From: JAICTV01 sp035634055
GTDB lineage: Bacteria; Planctomycetota; Phycisphaerae; Tepidisphaerales; Tepidisphaeraceae
Direction: 5' to 3'
DNA length: 39,508 bases
Assembly (NCBI GenBank): GCA_035634055.1
Contig: DASQDR010000023.1
Coordinates: 1-39,508, forward strand
The notes beneath the pieces are model-generated. The model made no database searches. It had not been told where the DNA came from and saw nothing but the letters and a program-made list of their open reading frames with translations. The position numbers were made by a program, and so were the translations under genes. Positions 8,798 through 16,862 of the stretch are shown here, piece by piece. How positions within the stretch are numbered: the first letter of the stretch is position 1; the number at the start of each line of letters is the position of its first letter.

Positions 8798-9658
8798 TCA
8801 CTCCGCGAGCGGCCGGCCCTCCGTCGCGGCGGGCTCCTGCTCCTCCTCGCCCTCGTCCGCCAGGTGCAGCGACGCGCCCTTGTACGTTCGCCGGTGCTCC
8901 TCGGGCGCGGGGACGATTTCCAGGTCGTCCTCCACCGCCTCCTGCTGCACGAGGATCTTCTTCTCGCGGATCAGCTCCAGCAGCGCGAGGAAGACGCCGA
9001 TCATCTCGCTGCGGCTCTTTCGCCCGACGACCAGTTGCCGCAGCGTCAGCTTTCCCTCCCGCCCCAGGCGGTCCTCGATGTCGGCGGCGTGCAGGTCGAT
9101 GGGCGTGTCGTCGTAAGTCACCTCGTGGAACTTCTTGCGCCCGCCGACCTCCTTCATCAGGCGGTTGAACGCGTCGAGCAGGTCCCAGATCTGCACCTCT
9201 TCCAGATCGACCGGCGGGTCGGCGTCGGCGACGCCCTCGAGCTTCGCCGGGTACCGCGGAAAGCGGTTCTCGTGCGCGTGCTGCTGCCGCTCGAGCATGG
9301 CGGCGGAATCCTTGAATCGCTTGTACTCCAGCAGCTTCTGCACCAGCTCGTAGCGCGGGTCCGCCAGCTCGGCGGCGGCGGAGGCGCCGTCGCCCTCCGC
9401 GGCCTGCTGGCGCGGCAGCAGCATGGCGGACTTGATCTCCATCAGCGTCGCCGCCATCACCAGGAAGTCGCCGGCAACGTTGATGTCCAGCCCGTCCTGC
9501 CGGCTCATCAGTCGCAGCATGTTGACGTACTGCATGTACGACTCGGTGATGCGGTGGATGGGGATGTCGTAGATGTCGAGCTCGTCCCGCTTGATGAGGT
9601 ACATCAGCAGGTCCAGCGGCCCGTTGTAAACGTCCAGTTCAACCCGGTATTCCACCAT
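8798..9658 (-). CDS. scpA: segregation and condensation protein A
   Basis: ScpA is the kleisin subunit that bridges the heads of the SMC dimer in bacterial condensin. The 286-residue product opens with the family hallmark FNGPLDLLLxLI-like sequence (VYNGPLDLLMYLIKRDELDIYDIPI). It continues with ITESYMQYV and the LVMAATLMEIKSAMLLP helix that contacts SMC. The acidic C-terminal part ends in a glutamate-rich tail (DEGEEEQEPAATEG). The winged-helix region near residue 210-250 (LVVGRKSRSEMIGVFLALLELIREKKI) fits the kleisin C-terminal domain. ScpB, often next door, is absent here and must lie elsewhere. Confidence 0.95.
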   Translation of the reverse strand: MVEYRVELDVYNGPLDLLMYLIKRDELDIYDIPIHRITESYMQYVNMLRLMSRQDGLDINVAGDFLVMAATLMEIKSAMLLPRQQAAEGDGASAAAELADPRYELVQKLLEYKRFKDSAAMLERQQHAHENRFPRYPAKLEGVADADPPVDLEEVQIWDLLDAFNRLMKEVGGRKKFHEVTYDDTPIDLHAADIEDRLGREGKLTLRQLVVGRKSRSEMIGVFLALLELIREKKILVQQEAVEDDLEIVPAPEEHRRTYKGASLHLADEGEEEQEPAATEGRPLAE

Positions 9659-9791
9659 AAGGCCCGTCCCTGGTTCGAGGTGCCGAAGCGGCTAACTCTA
9701 AGCTTAGCCATTTCGGATTGCTCGTTTTCCGCAGTTTGCGCTTCGGCATTCAAGTTTCCGCTTCTGCGGCTTCGACTTCCCGCGCCCGCGG

Positions 9792-10886
9792 CTACGGTGT
9801 TTCCACCGCCGGTTCCGTGTCCACCGTTTCCCTTGCCGGCGGGGGCTTGTCCCTCATGCAGGCCTTGTCGCGGATGGCGCAGTCCACCTCGGCGTTGATC
9901 TCCGCGCCGATCAGCAGCAGCAGGGCGTAGAGGTAGAAGAAGAACAGCAGGATGATCACGCCGCCCACCGTGCCGTAGGTCTTGCCGTAGCTGCCCCAGG
10001 TGTCGACGTAGACGCGGAACAGCGTGCCGAGCAGCACCCACATCGCCACGGTGAAGACCGACCCCGGCGTCAGCACCCGGAAGCGCTGCCGCACGTTCGG
10101 GCCGAAGTAGAAGATCAGCGAGACCACCCAGAACATGAACATCAGCCCCAGCCCGTAGCGCGCCACCTGCCAGAGGACGATGAAGGCGGCGTACTTGCTC
10201 GGGCGGTTGACCATCGCCTCGACCACCGGCTGGGTGGACGCCTGCGACGTCGGCGCCGTCGCCGACACCTGCGCGGGCGTGAACCCCGCCGACGCCGGCT
10301 TGGTGACCCCCGTCTGCTCCAGGAGCGATTGCGTCCGCGTCGTCACGTAGTTGGTGACGGCCGTGCCGACGGGGATGAGGATCACCACCGCCAGGATGAG
10401 CGACGCGACGATGACGGTGAGCATCACTGCCAGCGGCCGCTGCTTGTAGAACGGTCGGGCGCGGGTGACGTCGTAGGTGCGGTCCATCGCCGACATGGTC
10501 ATCGCCATCCCGCCGCTGGCCGCCCAGATGGTCGCCAGCAGGCCGATGCTCAGGATGCTGGTGATGCTCTTGCGCTCGCGGGCGAAGAGCAGCTCGTTGA
10601 GCTTGGGGTCGACGTACTGCTTGACGGTGACCTTCGCCTCGTGCGGGAGCTGGTTGACCGCCGCGTCGAGCTGCTCGCGGGCGGCCACGCGCCAGTCGTG
10701 CTTCAGCAGCGGGATGAGCGACAGCAGCACCAGGAAGAACGGAAAGACCGCGAACAGCCAGGAGTACGCCAGCGCCGACGCCCACGTGAACAGGTTGTCC
10801 TCCTGGATCTCGTCCCAAACCTTCTTGACGAAGGAAAACGCGCCGACGGTGCGGAGGACGACGGGAAGTTCGCGGAGCGCAGCCAT
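9792..10886 (-). CDS. YihY/virulence factor BrkB family membrane protein
   Basis: A 364-residue inner-membrane protein of the YihY/BrkB (formerly 'RNase BN') family. It shows the family opening WDEIQEDNLFTWASALAYSW followed by LFAVFPFFLVLLSLIPLL. Hydrophobic helices recur near residues 85-110, 135-160, 230-255, 265-285 and 305-330, and the conserved GGVIILLFFFYLYALLLLIGAEINAE end segment is present. A hydrophilic Ala/Thr/Gln-rich insertion lies around residues 175-215. The ATG at 10886 is preferred to a TTG 12 codons upstream because MAALRELP is where family similarity begins. The biochemical role of the family is unsettled; it is not a nuclease. Confidence 0.9.
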   Translation of the reverse strand: MAALRELPVVLRTVGAFSFVKKVWDEIQEDNLFTWASALAYSWLFAVFPFFLVLLSLIPLLKHDWRVAAREQLDAAVNQLPHEAKVTVKQYVDPKLNELLFARERKSITSILSIGLLATIWAASGGMAMTMSAMDRTYDVTRARPFYKQRPLAVMLTVIVASLILAVVILIPVGTAVTNYVTTRTQSLLEQTGVTKPASAGFTPAQVSATAPTSQASTQPVVEAMVNRPSKYAAFIVLWQVARYGLGLMFMFWVVSLIFYFGPNVRQRFRVLTPGSVFTVAMWVLLGTLFRVYVDTWGSYGKTYGTVGGVIILLFFFYLYALLLLIGAEINAEVDCAIRDKACMRDKPPPARETVDTEPAVETP

Positions 10887-10923
10887 GACGGGTGTGGTAA
10901 GGGACGGGGTGGGGGAAGGCAAC

Positions 10924-10972
10924 GTTAGTGGTTGGTCGGTAGTGGTCAGTGGTCAGTGGTCAGTGTTAGTGG
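10924..10972. repeat. heptamer array A (GTGGTCA type)
   Basis: Consecutive 7-base units from 10928 read GTGGTTG, GTCGGTA, GTGGTCA, GTGGTCA, GTGGTCA, GTGTTAG. The period is exactly seven. It lies just upstream of the YihY gene start in a 614-base intergenic stretch. Confidence 0.85.
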
Positions 10973-11500
10973 TGTGGGCCGCGCTCGAAGCTGGGGGACT
11001 GTTCCCTCTGCCTGCGGGCGGGGCTGGGCGATTCAATTGTCAGTTCCGCAGTCCCGCAGCACCCGCGGCCTTGGCAACACCCGCAGCCGGCCCCGCGATC
11101 CTCTTTCGGGGGCGGTGGATTATGGCCGCAATCGGCGGTTTGGGTTGCTATGGTGCGGCGTGGGGGAGCGGAGGGGCGCGCGTCGCGCGGGAGGCGGCTT
11201 GTGAGCGAGCAGGCGTCACTCGGATGGGCCGTTGGAAACGTGTCGTTCATGCGCGCGGGCGGCGCCTTCGCCGCGCTCGGGAATGTTCGGAATTGTTCAG
11301 CAATGCTCGGGAACCTTCGGCGAGGCGAGCGATCCTGCAAAACGAACCCAATTTTGGAAAGCGCCCCAGCGCCGCGCGGAACGCGATGCTTTCGGGTGCC
11401 GGAAGAAAGGAGCAAACGCGAAAACGAACCCAATTCCGACGTGACGCCAGCGAAAACGTGGGTGGCGGGATCCGGGGGCAGGGAGGACCCGCGCGAGCGC
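10973..11500. other. gene-free stretch upstream of the YihY gene
   Basis: No credible gene is seen in this part of the intergenic region. Besides heptamer array A on its edge, it contains two copies of an ACGAACCCAATT-type repeat (see 11338-11437) and a GC-rich stretch. Open frames here have no recognisable protein features. Confidence 0.55.
11338..11437. repeat. two direct copies of an AAAACGAACCCAATT repeat
   Basis: The string AAAACGAACCCAATT occurs at about 11339-11353 and again at about 11421-11435, some 82 bases apart. The second is followed by CC where the first has TT. It resembles from memory short dispersed repeats that yield spurious 'NEPNF/KTNPI' translations in planctomycete genomes. 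Family membership is an inference. Confidence 0.6.
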
Positions 11501-13255
11501 TTACTCCGTCGCGCCCGGCAGCTTGTCACCGGTGCGGACGAGGATGATGCAGACGGTGGCCGGGGAGACCTTCTTATAGATCTCCTCGGTGTCCAGTCGC
11601 GCGGTCCCCTTGGATGCGGGGGAGAAGGTGCCTTGGTACTTCGACTTGTTCTTCTCCAGGAACTTGCGCACCTGCCCGGGGCTGAGGGCCTTGCCGTAGG
11701 TCTCGGTGAAGGCGGTCAGGCCCGCGCTGACGATGCCGATGACGTTGCCGTACTTGTCCACCAGCGGGCCGCCGGAGTTGCCGTGGGTGATCTTGCAGGT
11801 GAGGGTGACGTGGTACGGCTCGGCCGGGTTGACGCTGCTGACCGTGCCGCCGGTCACCTGCATGCTGTAGTTCATCACGCTGCCGATCGGGAAGCCCAGG
11901 GCGGTGCAGTCGGCGCCGACGGGCGGCTCGGCGGCGTCGCTGAGCTGGAGGAAAGGCAGCGGCTTGTCCGCCTTGATCTTCAGCAGCGCCACGTCCGCCT
12001 CGTCGTCGATCGCCACCACGGTGGCCGGCTTCTGCGAGCCGTCGCCGAAGCGGGCGAGGAAGGTGCAGTTCTTCTCGGCGGCGACGTGCTTGTTGGTCAG
12101 GATGTAGCCGTCGGCGGAGACCAGGAACCCCGAGCCGTTGCCGATCACGCCGGGCGAGGTGTCCTCGGTGTCGCTGGAGCCGCCCTCGCGGTCGCGGCCC
12201 TTGGGGCGGACGTAGATCCACGCCTGCTTGCCGTCCCCCACGCCGTGCTTGCGCGCCAGCAGCAGGGCTTCCTCCATGATCGGGCGGACCTTGGTGTTGT
12301 TCTCGCGCATGCCGGGCGGCGCCTGCGAGATGCTGTTGACCAGGTTCTGCACGATCTCCTTGGAATCCTCGATGGTCGCCGCCTTGTACGCCGTCAGCAC
12401 CGACTTCTCGTACTGCGAGCGGAAGTTGTAGGCGATCGCGAGGTTGCTCAAGGTCGACGCGGAGTTGGGGCGGAGCTTGGAGGCGGTCTCCAGCGAGCGG
12501 ATCGCCTGGTCGTACTTCTGGTTGCCGCCCTTGGAGAGATAGAAGAAGCCGAGCTCGAAGTTGGCCTCCCAGTTGTTGGGGTAAAGGCGGACGGCCTCCT
12601 CGAGCTTGGAGACGGCCTTGAGCGTCTGGGTCGCCTGCATCTCGCCGGCTTCCTTGAGCAGCTCCTTGACGCGGGCGATGAGCTTCTTGCGCTCCTCGCC
12701 GCCGATCCACTTGCCGTTGACCTTCTCCGCCTTGTCGGCGTCGAGCTTCTTCCACCGTTCCAGCTCCGCCCGGGCGGCGGGGAGGTCGGCGGAGGCGGGG
12801 TTGGCGTCGATGAAGGTCTGCCAGAAGGTGACGGCGACCAGCGGGACGTCGGCGCGGTCGGCCTTGCTCTTGGTCTGCGCGAAGTTGAGGTTGGCATCCG
12901 ACGCGGTTGCACCGGAGGCTGCCGCTTGCGGTTTCGCGGCGTCCCCCGCCGCGGGGGCGACGACGGTCGGCGCCGCCGGAGCCGCGGGGGTCGCCGGCGC
13001 GGGAGCCGCCGGCGACGCGGGCGCCACGGGGGAGGCCGGGTTGCCCTTGGCGTACGACGCGACCTGCGCCTTGGGCACGATCTTGGTCTCGCCGGTGGCG
13101 AGCTTGATCCAGTACCTGTCTCCCTGCGGGACCACGCGCCCCTCGAGAACGGTGCCGTCCTTGAGCGTGAGCGTGTCCCCCCGCGCGGCGAGGGCGGCGG
13201 GGCCGGCGAGCAGGGCTGCGGTCAACAGGAGCGACAGGAGAGCGCGCTTGGGCAT
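11501..13255 (-). CDS. exported TPR-containing trypsin-like serine protease
   Basis: A 584-residue exported protein. A signal peptide (residues 1 to about 25) is followed by a small beta domain (TLTLKDGTVLEGRV..., 27-70) like those that open many planctomycete exported proteins. An Ala/Pro-rich linker runs from 72 to 118. A helical TPR-like region (about 215-340, with EAVRLYPNNWEANFELGFFY and SLETASKLRPNSASTLSNLA) comes next. A DegP/trypsin-type protease domain (about 368-560) has an intact triad: H390 in TNKHVA, D421 in EADVALL and S494 in GNSGGPL. No PDZ domain follows. AAGGTG lies just upstream of the ATG at 13255. It probably cleaves or monitors periplasmic proteins; the substrate is unknown. 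Confidence 0.9.
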   Translation of the reverse strand: MPKRALLSLLLTAALLAGPAALAARGDTLTLKDGTVLEGRVVPQGDRYWIKLATGETKIVPKAQVASYAKGNPASPVAPASPAAPAPATPAAPAAPTVVAPAAGDAAKPQAAASGATASDANLNFAQTKSKADRADVPLVAVTFWQTFIDANPASADLPAARAELERWKKLDADKAEKVNGKWIGGEERKKLIARVKELLKEAGEMQATQTLKAVSKLEEAVRLYPNNWEANFELGFFYLSKGGNQKYDQAIRSLETASKLRPNSASTLSNLAIAYNFRSQYEKSVLTAYKAATIEDSKEIVQNLVNSISQAPPGMRENNTKVRPIMEEALLLARKHGVGDGKQAWIYVRPKGRDREGGSSDTEDTSPGVIGNGSGFLVSADGYILTNKHVAAEKNCTFLARFGDGSQKPATVVAIDDEADVALLKIKADKPLPFLQLSDAAEPPVGADCTALGFPIGSVMNYSMQVTGGTVSSVNPAEPYHVTLTCKITHGNSGGPLVDKYGNVIGIVSAGLTAFTETYGKALSPGQVRKFLEKNKSKYQGTFSPASKGTARLDTEEIYKKVSPATVCIILVRTGDKLPGATE

Positions 13256-13500
13256 CGGTTCACCTTTAGGACGGCAACGGGGTCGCGCCGGCAGCTCGGG
13301 AGGTCGCAGTGTATCGCTTCCCCCGCTCGGCCAGCCTCTTATTTACCCGTACGCCCGCGACGGGCAACGGTTGAGGCAAACTCGTGCCGACAACCTGGGC
13401 GGGGCGGACAAACCTCGGCGCGCCCGGACCAGCCGACGATCGTCCGCAGACGCGGCGCGCGGCCCGAGGGGCGCCGGCGGCGGCGCGATCCGGCGTCCCC

Positions 13501-13529
13501 TTGCCTGCGTAAGACTGTTTCCTTATACT
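13501..13529 (+). promoter_or_regulatory. promoter upstream of rpsL
   Basis: TTGCCT at 13501-13506 and TATACT at 13524-13529 are separated by a 17-base spacer. Transcription would start near 13536, giving a leader of about 50 nt before the rpsL ATG. The rest of the 13256-13587 gap holds GC-rich sequence with no gene seen. Confidence 0.65.
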
Positions 13530-13587
13530 TCTCGCCCCTTAATCCCCGGTGATGTGACGGTCCGTGTGATTTAGCTTTAGGAACTCG

Positions 13588-13959
13588 ATGCCGACGATCA
13601 ACCAGCTCATCAAGAAGCCGCGCCGCGCCCTGGGCCGGATCAACAAGGTCAAGGACCTCGAGGCCTCGCCGCAGAAGCGCGGCGTCTGCCTCCAGGTCAA
13701 GACCATGACCCCCAAGAAGCCCAACTCCGCCCTGCGCAAGATCGCCCGCGTGCGGCTGAGCAACGGCAAGGAAGTGACCGCCTACATCCCGGGCGAGGAG
13801 CACAACCTCCAGGAACACAGCATCGTGCTGGTCCGCGGCGGCCGCGTCCGCGACCTCCCGGGCGTGCGCTACCACATCGTCCGCGGCACCCTGGACACCC
13901 TCGGCGTCGACGGCCGCAAGCGCAGCCGGTCCAAGTACGGCGCCAAGCGCGCCAAGTAA
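13588..13959 (+). CDS. rpsL: 30S ribosomal protein S12
   Basis: S12 sits at the decoding centre and affects translational accuracy. The 123-residue product aligns without gaps to E. coli S12 through the functional loops: PQKRGVC (28-34), TPKKPNSALRK (41-51), the HNLQEHS block and GVRYH. K43 and K44 are present. Position 88, lysine in E. coli (RVKDLPG), is arginine here (RVRDLPG). The aspartate that is beta-methylthiolated in many bacteria (D89 with Met counted) is kept. An AGGA ribosome binding site lies five bases before the ATG. rpsG follows after 172 bases, an unusually wide gap filled by a repeat. Confidence 0.98.
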   Translation: MPTINQLIKKPRRALGRINKVKDLEASPQKRGVCLQVKTMTPKKPNSALRKIARVRLSNGKEVTAYIPGEEHNLQEHSIVLVRGGRVRDLPGVRYHIVRGTLDTLGVDGRKRSRSKYGAKRAK

Positions 13960-13969
13960 CCGGGAAAAA

Positions 13970-14056
13970 CGCTGAATGATGAATGCTGAATGCTGAACGG
14001 CAGAATGCTCCTCAGCGATCGCCGTTCATCATTCAGCATTCATCGCTCAGCATTCG
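13970..14056. repeat. heptamer array B, inverted pair between rpsL and rpsG
   Basis: The left arm reads TGAATGA, TGAATGC, TGAATGC, TGAACGG (13973-14000). The right arm reads CCGTTCA, TCATTCA, GCATTCA, TCGCTCA, GCATTCG (14022-14056). Both keep a strict 7-base period and are largely reverse complements, so the rpsL-rpsG transcript would carry a long hairpin. It occupies most of the gap between two genes that are normally tightly spaced. Confidence 0.88.
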
Positions 14057-14131
14057 CCTCAGTCTCCGGAGTATTCCCGCGGCGGAAACGCGGGGAGAAC
14101 ATCCTTCGGGAAACGGAAAGGTTTCAAGACA

Positions 14132-14608
14132 ATGGCCTACAAGAAGTTCACCGCCAGCGAGACGATCCTCAAGCCGGACGCTCGCTTCAATTCCAAGCTG
14201 GTCAGCAAGTTCATCAACTCGCTCATGTGGGACGGGAAGAAGACCGTGGCGCAGAAGCTGTTCTACGACGCGATGGAACAGGTGACCAAGAAGATGAAGG
14301 ACGTCCCGCCGCTGGAGGTGTTCGAAGGGGCGATCAACAACGTCAAGCCGTTCGTCGAGGTGCGCTCCAAGCGCGTCGGCGGGGCGAACTACCAGGTGCC
14401 GATGCAGGTGAACCGCCGGCGGCAGCAGAGCCTGGCGTTCCGCTGGATCATCGGCGCCTGCCGCGAGCAGGGCGGCCGACCGATGGCGGACCGACTGGCG
14501 GACGAGCTGATGGCCGCCTTCCGCAAGGAGGGCAAGGCCATGGCCACCCGCGACAACACCCACCGCATGGCCGACGCGAACAAGGCGTTCGCGCACTTCG
14601 CTTGGTAA
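14132..14608 (+). CDS. rpsG: 30S ribosomal protein S7
   Basis: S7 nucleates assembly of the 30S head by binding the 3' major domain of 16S rRNA. The 158-residue product has the family signatures KFINSLMWDGKKTVAQKLFYDA, the conserved VEVRSKRVGGANYQVPMQV block with NRRRQQSLAFRWI, and the C-terminal DNTHRMADANKAFAHFAW end. GGAAAGG lies about nine bases before the ATG. It follows rpsL as in the classical str operon. However, fusA and tuf do not follow; 855 bases of repeat-rich DNA and then serS do. Confidence 0.98.
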   Translation: MAYKKFTASETILKPDARFNSKLVSKFINSLMWDGKKTVAQKLFYDAMEQVTKKMKDVPPLEVFEGAINNVKPFVEVRSKRVGGANYQVPMQVNRRRQQSLAFRWIIGACREQGGRPMADRLADELMAAFRKEGKAMATRDNTHRMADANKAFAHFAW

Positions 14609-14615
14609 CCCCGCG

Positions 14616-14637
14616 GCTCGGGCACGATCGCCCGAGC
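14616..14637 (+). terminator. hairpin just after rpsG
   Basis: GCTCGGGC (14616-14623) pairs with GCCCGAGC (14630-14637), and flanking CGCGG sequence can extend the stem. It lies eight bases past the rpsG stop codon. No U-tract follows, so termination strength is uncertain. Confidence 0.5.
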
Positions 14638-14712
14638 AACCGCGGCCGCCGGTCGACCTTGCCGTCGCCGTGGCTACCGCGCGGCGAGCCAACGCAAACG
14701 AGCCAACGCACA

Positions 14713-14737
14713 ACGCCCGGGAGCAGCTCCCGGGCGT
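14713..14737 (+). terminator. second hairpin after rpsG
   Basis: A perfect 11-bp stem (14713-14723 with 14727-14737, centre CAG) is built on CGCCCGGGAG. It is strong and GC-rich but lacks a U-tract. It probably ends or protects the rpsL-rpsG transcript. Confidence 0.5.
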
Positions 14738-15282
14738 GCGCTGTTGACCCTCGCCTGCGCCGCGCCGCGCTCGTTCGCACGGCATCGCCTCTGGAACAAG
14801 GTCGTGCCCGCGCAACAAGCCGGGCCGGAAGGGCCGGATCCTCCCGCGTCGCGCCCGACCGCGCGTCCGCAGGAGCATCCGGGCCTTCCGGCCCGGCCTG
14901 AAGCTTCAACTTGCGCCTCTCGACGCTCGGCGCGGTTACCGCCGTCGCTTCGGGCGCGAGCTGTGAAGGGCGTCGCCCGCGTTGGACAGCTTCGCGAGCA
15001 TCCGGCCGAACGACGTGGTCAGCCCCGCCCCCGTCCCCGTCCCCGTCGCCCGCGAGCGCGGGACCGACGTGCGACGAACGGAACTTACCTGCCGGTAAAC
15101 AGCACTTCGGGCCATGCAGCCTCCTTCGTAAGAACGACACGGTCCAACCGCACAACCTATGCCCGCCCGCCACCCGCGCCATCACTTCGCCGCGCTCGCG
15201 ACAGACCGATAACCTTGCACGGGTCTCGGGGCGCGCAAGCGGCGTTCTTATCGGACGCGGGCGGGGTGAAGGATCCGCGGGA
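14738..15282. other. repeat-rich gene-free stretch between rpsG and serS
   Basis: No credible gene was found. The stretch contains an imperfect palindrome (14816-14900), a CCCGTC-type run near 15025-15050 and, at its right edge, heptamer array C. Several frames stay open because of GC content but show no protein family features. Confidence 0.55.
14816..14900. repeat. 85-bp imperfect palindrome (REP-like)
   Basis: The halves on either side of 14858 are near reverse complements. The outer parts (CCGGGCCGGAAGG at 14820-14832 and its counterpart CCTTCCGGCCCGG at 14884-14896) match perfectly, with scattered mismatches towards the centre. It is built like the palindrome at 33-123 but has a different sequence. 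Confidence 0.7.
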
Positions 15283-15331
15283 GTGGTTAGTGACCAGTGG
15301 TCAGTGACTAGCGGTCAGTGGCTCGTGGGCA
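15283..15331. repeat. heptamer array C (GTGGTCA/GTGACCA type) upstream of serS
   Basis: Seven successive 7-base units: GTGGTTA, GTGACCA, GTGGTCA, GTGACTA, GCGGTCA, GTGGCTC, GTGGGCA. They share the GTGGTCA core with array A at 10.9 kb, over 4 kb away. Confidence 0.85.
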
Positions 15332-15463
15332 CTGCCGATTACCAGAGTGCTCCGGACTTCGGCAGCACCCGCGGTGGGACGCTCCTCCGCTGCCTCCTCC
15401 CATTTCTCCGTCGCGCCGCTTCTGATAGAACCGTCACCCCGATAACCCCGAAGGACTGCCGGC

Positions 15464-16786
15464 ATGATCGACCTCAAGGATTTGCGCGAGAACCCCGACC
15501 GCTACCGCACCGCCGCGCAGCAGAAGCGGATCGGTGTGGACATCGACCGGCTGCTGCAGCTCGAGAACGACCGCCGGGCGCTCGACGGCAAGCGGCAGCA
15601 GCTCACGGCGGAGAAGAACGCGATCGGCAAGCAGATCGGACAGCTCGCCGGGCGACTGAAGAAGGCGACCGGCGAGGAGCAGGCCAGCCTCCAGGAGGAG
15701 ATGAAGCAGCTCCAGGCCCGCCCGACGGAGCTGAAGTCCGCCGAGCAGGAGCTCGACGCGCAGGTCGCCCGGCTCGAGCCCGAGATCCGCGACCTGCTCC
15801 TGCGCGTCCCGCAGATCCCGGACCCGGAGGTGCCGGTCGGCAGGGACGACAGCGAGAACGTCGAGGTCAGGAAGTGGGGCTCAATCCGGCAGTTCGAGTT
15901 CACCCCGAAGGACCACATCACGCTCGGGCAGGAGCTCGGCATCGTCGACTTCGAGCGCGGCGTGAAGCTGGCCGGCACGCGCAGCTACTTCCTGCTCGGC
16001 GACGGCGCGCTGCTGCACCAGGCGGTCCTCCGCTTCGCGCAGGACCTGATGATCCAGCGCGGCTTCGTGCCGATGACCGTGCCGGTGCTCGTGCGCGAGC
16101 AGGCGATGACCGGCACCGGCTACTTCCCGCTCGGCCGCGAGCAGAGCTACGCGATGAGCGATGAGGAGCCGCCGGTCTACCTCGTCGGCACCGCCGAGGT
16201 CTCGCTCACCGCCTATCACACCGGCGAGACGCTGGAGGCGCACGACCTGCCGAAGCAGTACGTCGGGATGAGCCCCTGCTTCCGCCGCGAGGCCGGCACC
16301 TACGGCAAGGACACGGCCGGGCTGTACCGCATTCACCAGTTCGACAAGGTCGAGCAGGTCATCGTCTGCCGCAACGACGTCGCCGAGTCCAAGCGCTGGC
16401 ACGAGGCGATCCTGAAGAACGCCGAGGACGTCCTCCAGGCGCTGAAGCTCCCGTACCGCGTGGTCTTCGTCTGCACCGGCGACCTCGGGCAGGGGCAGGT
16501 GGCGAAGTACGACATCGAAACCTGGATGCCCAGCCGCAACGGCTTCGGCGAGACGCACAGCGCGTCCCGCTTCTACGATTTCCAGGCGCGCCGGCTCGAT
16601 TTGCGCTACCGCGACGACGCCGATGGCAAGGTGAAGTTCTGCCACACGCTGAACAACACGGTGGCCGCCAGCCCGCGCATCCTCATCCCGATCATGGAGC
16701 TCTACCAGAACGCCGACGGCAGTGTGACGATCCCGGAAGTGCTCCGCCCGTACATGGGCGGGCGCGAGCGGATCGAGAAGCGGTAG
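15464..16786 (+). CDS. serS: serine--tRNA ligase
   Basis: SerRS charges tRNA-Ser (and tRNA-Sec where present) with serine. The 440-residue product has the N-terminal antiparallel coiled-coil arm that grips the tRNA long variable arm (about 28-105, rich in K/E/Q). A class II catalytic core follows. Motif 2 is FRREAGTYGKDTAGLYRIHQF (about 272-292), and the motif 3 region is HTLNNTVAASPRILIPIMELYQ (about 392-413), where the usual LNGSG/A core is replaced by LNNTV and the motif-3 arginine is kept. A serine-binding TAEVSL segment is present. GAAGGA precedes the ATG at 15464. Heptamer array C lies about 130 bases upstream. Confidence 0.97.
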   Translation: MIDLKDLRENPDRYRTAAQQKRIGVDIDRLLQLENDRRALDGKRQQLTAEKNAIGKQIGQLAGRLKKATGEEQASLQEEMKQLQARPTELKSAEQELDAQVARLEPEIRDLLLRVPQIPDPEVPVGRDDSENVEVRKWGSIRQFEFTPKDHITLGQELGIVDFERGVKLAGTRSYFLLGDGALLHQAVLRFAQDLMIQRGFVPMTVPVLVREQAMTGTGYFPLGREQSYAMSDEEPPVYLVGTAEVSLTAYHTGETLEAHDLPKQYVGMSPCFRREAGTYGKDTAGLYRIHQFDKVEQVIVCRNDVAESKRWHEAILKNAEDVLQALKLPYRVVFVCTGDLGQGQVAKYDIETWMPSRNGFGETHSASRFYDFQARRLDLRYRDDADGKVKFCHTLNNTVAASPRILIPIMELYQNADGSVTIPEVLRPYMGGRERIEKR

Positions 16787-16792
16787 TCGGTC

Positions 16793-16814
16793 CGCCGCCG
16801 TCGCCGCGGCGGCG
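16793..16814. terminator. GC-rich hairpin between convergent serS and PEP-CTERM gene
   Basis: CGCCGCCG (16793-16800) pairs with CGGCGGCG (16807-16814) in the 76-base gap between two convergent genes. It may serve both strands. It has no U-tract on either side. Confidence 0.35.
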
Positions 16815-16862
16815 GCGCGACCGCGCGCGACACCTCGTGTGCGTGACTACGGCTCGAGCGCC

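Noticed and set aside
14738..15282. Possible small genes between rpsG and serS
   Set aside because: The frames are open only because of high GC, overlap palindromes, and have no start signals or recognisable motifs.
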